A stretch of DNA of 64,000 nucleotides from Ktedonobacteraceae bacterium (GTDB lineage: Bacteria; Chloroflexota; Ktedonobacteria; Ktedonobacterales; Ktedonobacteraceae): the NCBI GenBank assembly GCA_035653615.1, contig DASRBN010000008.1:47521-111520 (forward strand), in the 5' to 3' direction. The notes beneath the pieces were generated by a model. The model was not told the origin of the DNA. It worked only from the letters and a program-made list of their open reading frames with translations, and did not search any database. This document shows positions 63,863 to 64,000 of the stretch, piece after piece (within the stretch, counting starts at the first letter, position 1; each line of letters opens with the position of its first letter). The translations under genes and the position numbers were made by a program.

Positions 63863-64000
63863 TTAGCTCTCGACCCTGGTGCAGATGCCAGCGCCCACGG
63901 TTCGACCACCCTCACGAATGGCAAACTTGACGCCCTCTTCCATCGCCACTGGCTGGATCAACTCCACCGTCATGTCGATGTGATCGCCGGGCATCACCAT
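63863..64000 (-). CDS. tuf: Elongation factor Tu (C-terminal end, partial)
   Basis: Only the last 45 codons are in the window. They read [20 protein letters not shown], then [21 protein letters not shown], the end of domain III of EF-Tu. The rest lies beyond the right edge. tuf directly upstream of rpsJ is the usual order of a str-S10 cluster. Confidence 0.95.
   Translation of the reverse strand: MVMPGDHIDMTVELIQPVAMEEGVKFAIREGGRTVGAGICTRVES

Overview
This window looks like a chromosomal segment of a Gram-positive-type or Chloroflexota bacterium. My best guess is class Ktedonobacteria. The reasons are very large LuxR regulators carrying ATPase and TPR domains, a Ser/Thr kinase fused to one of them, F420-type LLM oxidoreductases, zinc-ribbon ribosomal proteins (S14 type Z, S4, L24, L36), a mid-range GC content by eye, and dispersed GTAGGGGC-type palindromic repeats. 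This placement is an inference; no rRNA or tRNA gene is present to test it.

The left two thirds (1-43.6 kb) is accessory and metabolic DNA with genes on both strands. In order it holds: a secreted esterase, a DAO-family oxidase and a two-domain VOC dioxygenase; a small hypothetical gene and a collagen-like exported protein that share a duplicated promoter-like cassette; two tandem LuxR regulators, one with an N-terminal protein kinase; a sterol-type membrane enzyme pair (EXPERA plus DUF1295); a SWIM-protein/SNF2 helicase pair; an LLM oxidoreductase, a broken DoxX gene, Hsp20 and GrpB; a dienelactone hydrolase, cytochrome P450, quinone-type oxidoreductase, nitronate monooxygenase and hydrolase cluster; a TetR-controlled ABC exporter; an ECF sigma factor followed by a KdpD/KdpE-like two-component pair; an MpaB-type oxygenase; a GPFGP/His-rich protein behind three ATATATCG dyads; an SDR; a possible primase-large-subunit-like small protein; glutamate dehydrogenase; a peptide-binding lipoprotein; and IlvE. 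Two disrupted genes (a frameshifted small protein and a 5'-truncated, frameshifted sedolisin-PQQ chimera) mark the border with the next region.

The right third (43.8-64 kb), all on the minus strand, is one long S10-spc-alpha translation supercluster. It reads tuf (partial), rpsJ, rplC, rplD, rplW, rplB, rpsS, rplV, rpsC, rplP, rpmC, rpsQ, rplN, rplX, rplE, rpsN, rpsH, rplF, rplR, rpsE, rpmD, rplO, secY, adk, map, infA, rpmJ, rpsM, rpsK, rpsD, rpoA, rplQ, truA, rplM, rpsI. It ends at an 82-nt near-perfect hairpin. Gene order is classical, but many proteins are enlarged: L17 and L18 carry internal insertions of about 90 residues, L3 has a charged insertion, L4 has an acidic tail, S5 has an RGG-like tail and S3 has a roughly 190-residue Arg/Gly/Pro/Gln tail. 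A MITE-like repeat sits between rpsS and rplV.

The most unusual non-coding signals are: very long perfect palindromes (58-84 nt) at gene ends; a 95-bp duplicated cassette with fixed spacing; four 11-bp-spaced direct repeats upstream of hsp20; a consensus promoter overlapped by a perfect TetR dyad; a 17-bp dyad before the quinone-type oxidoreductase; and a REP-like repeat that has become the coding linker of the kinase-LuxR protein.
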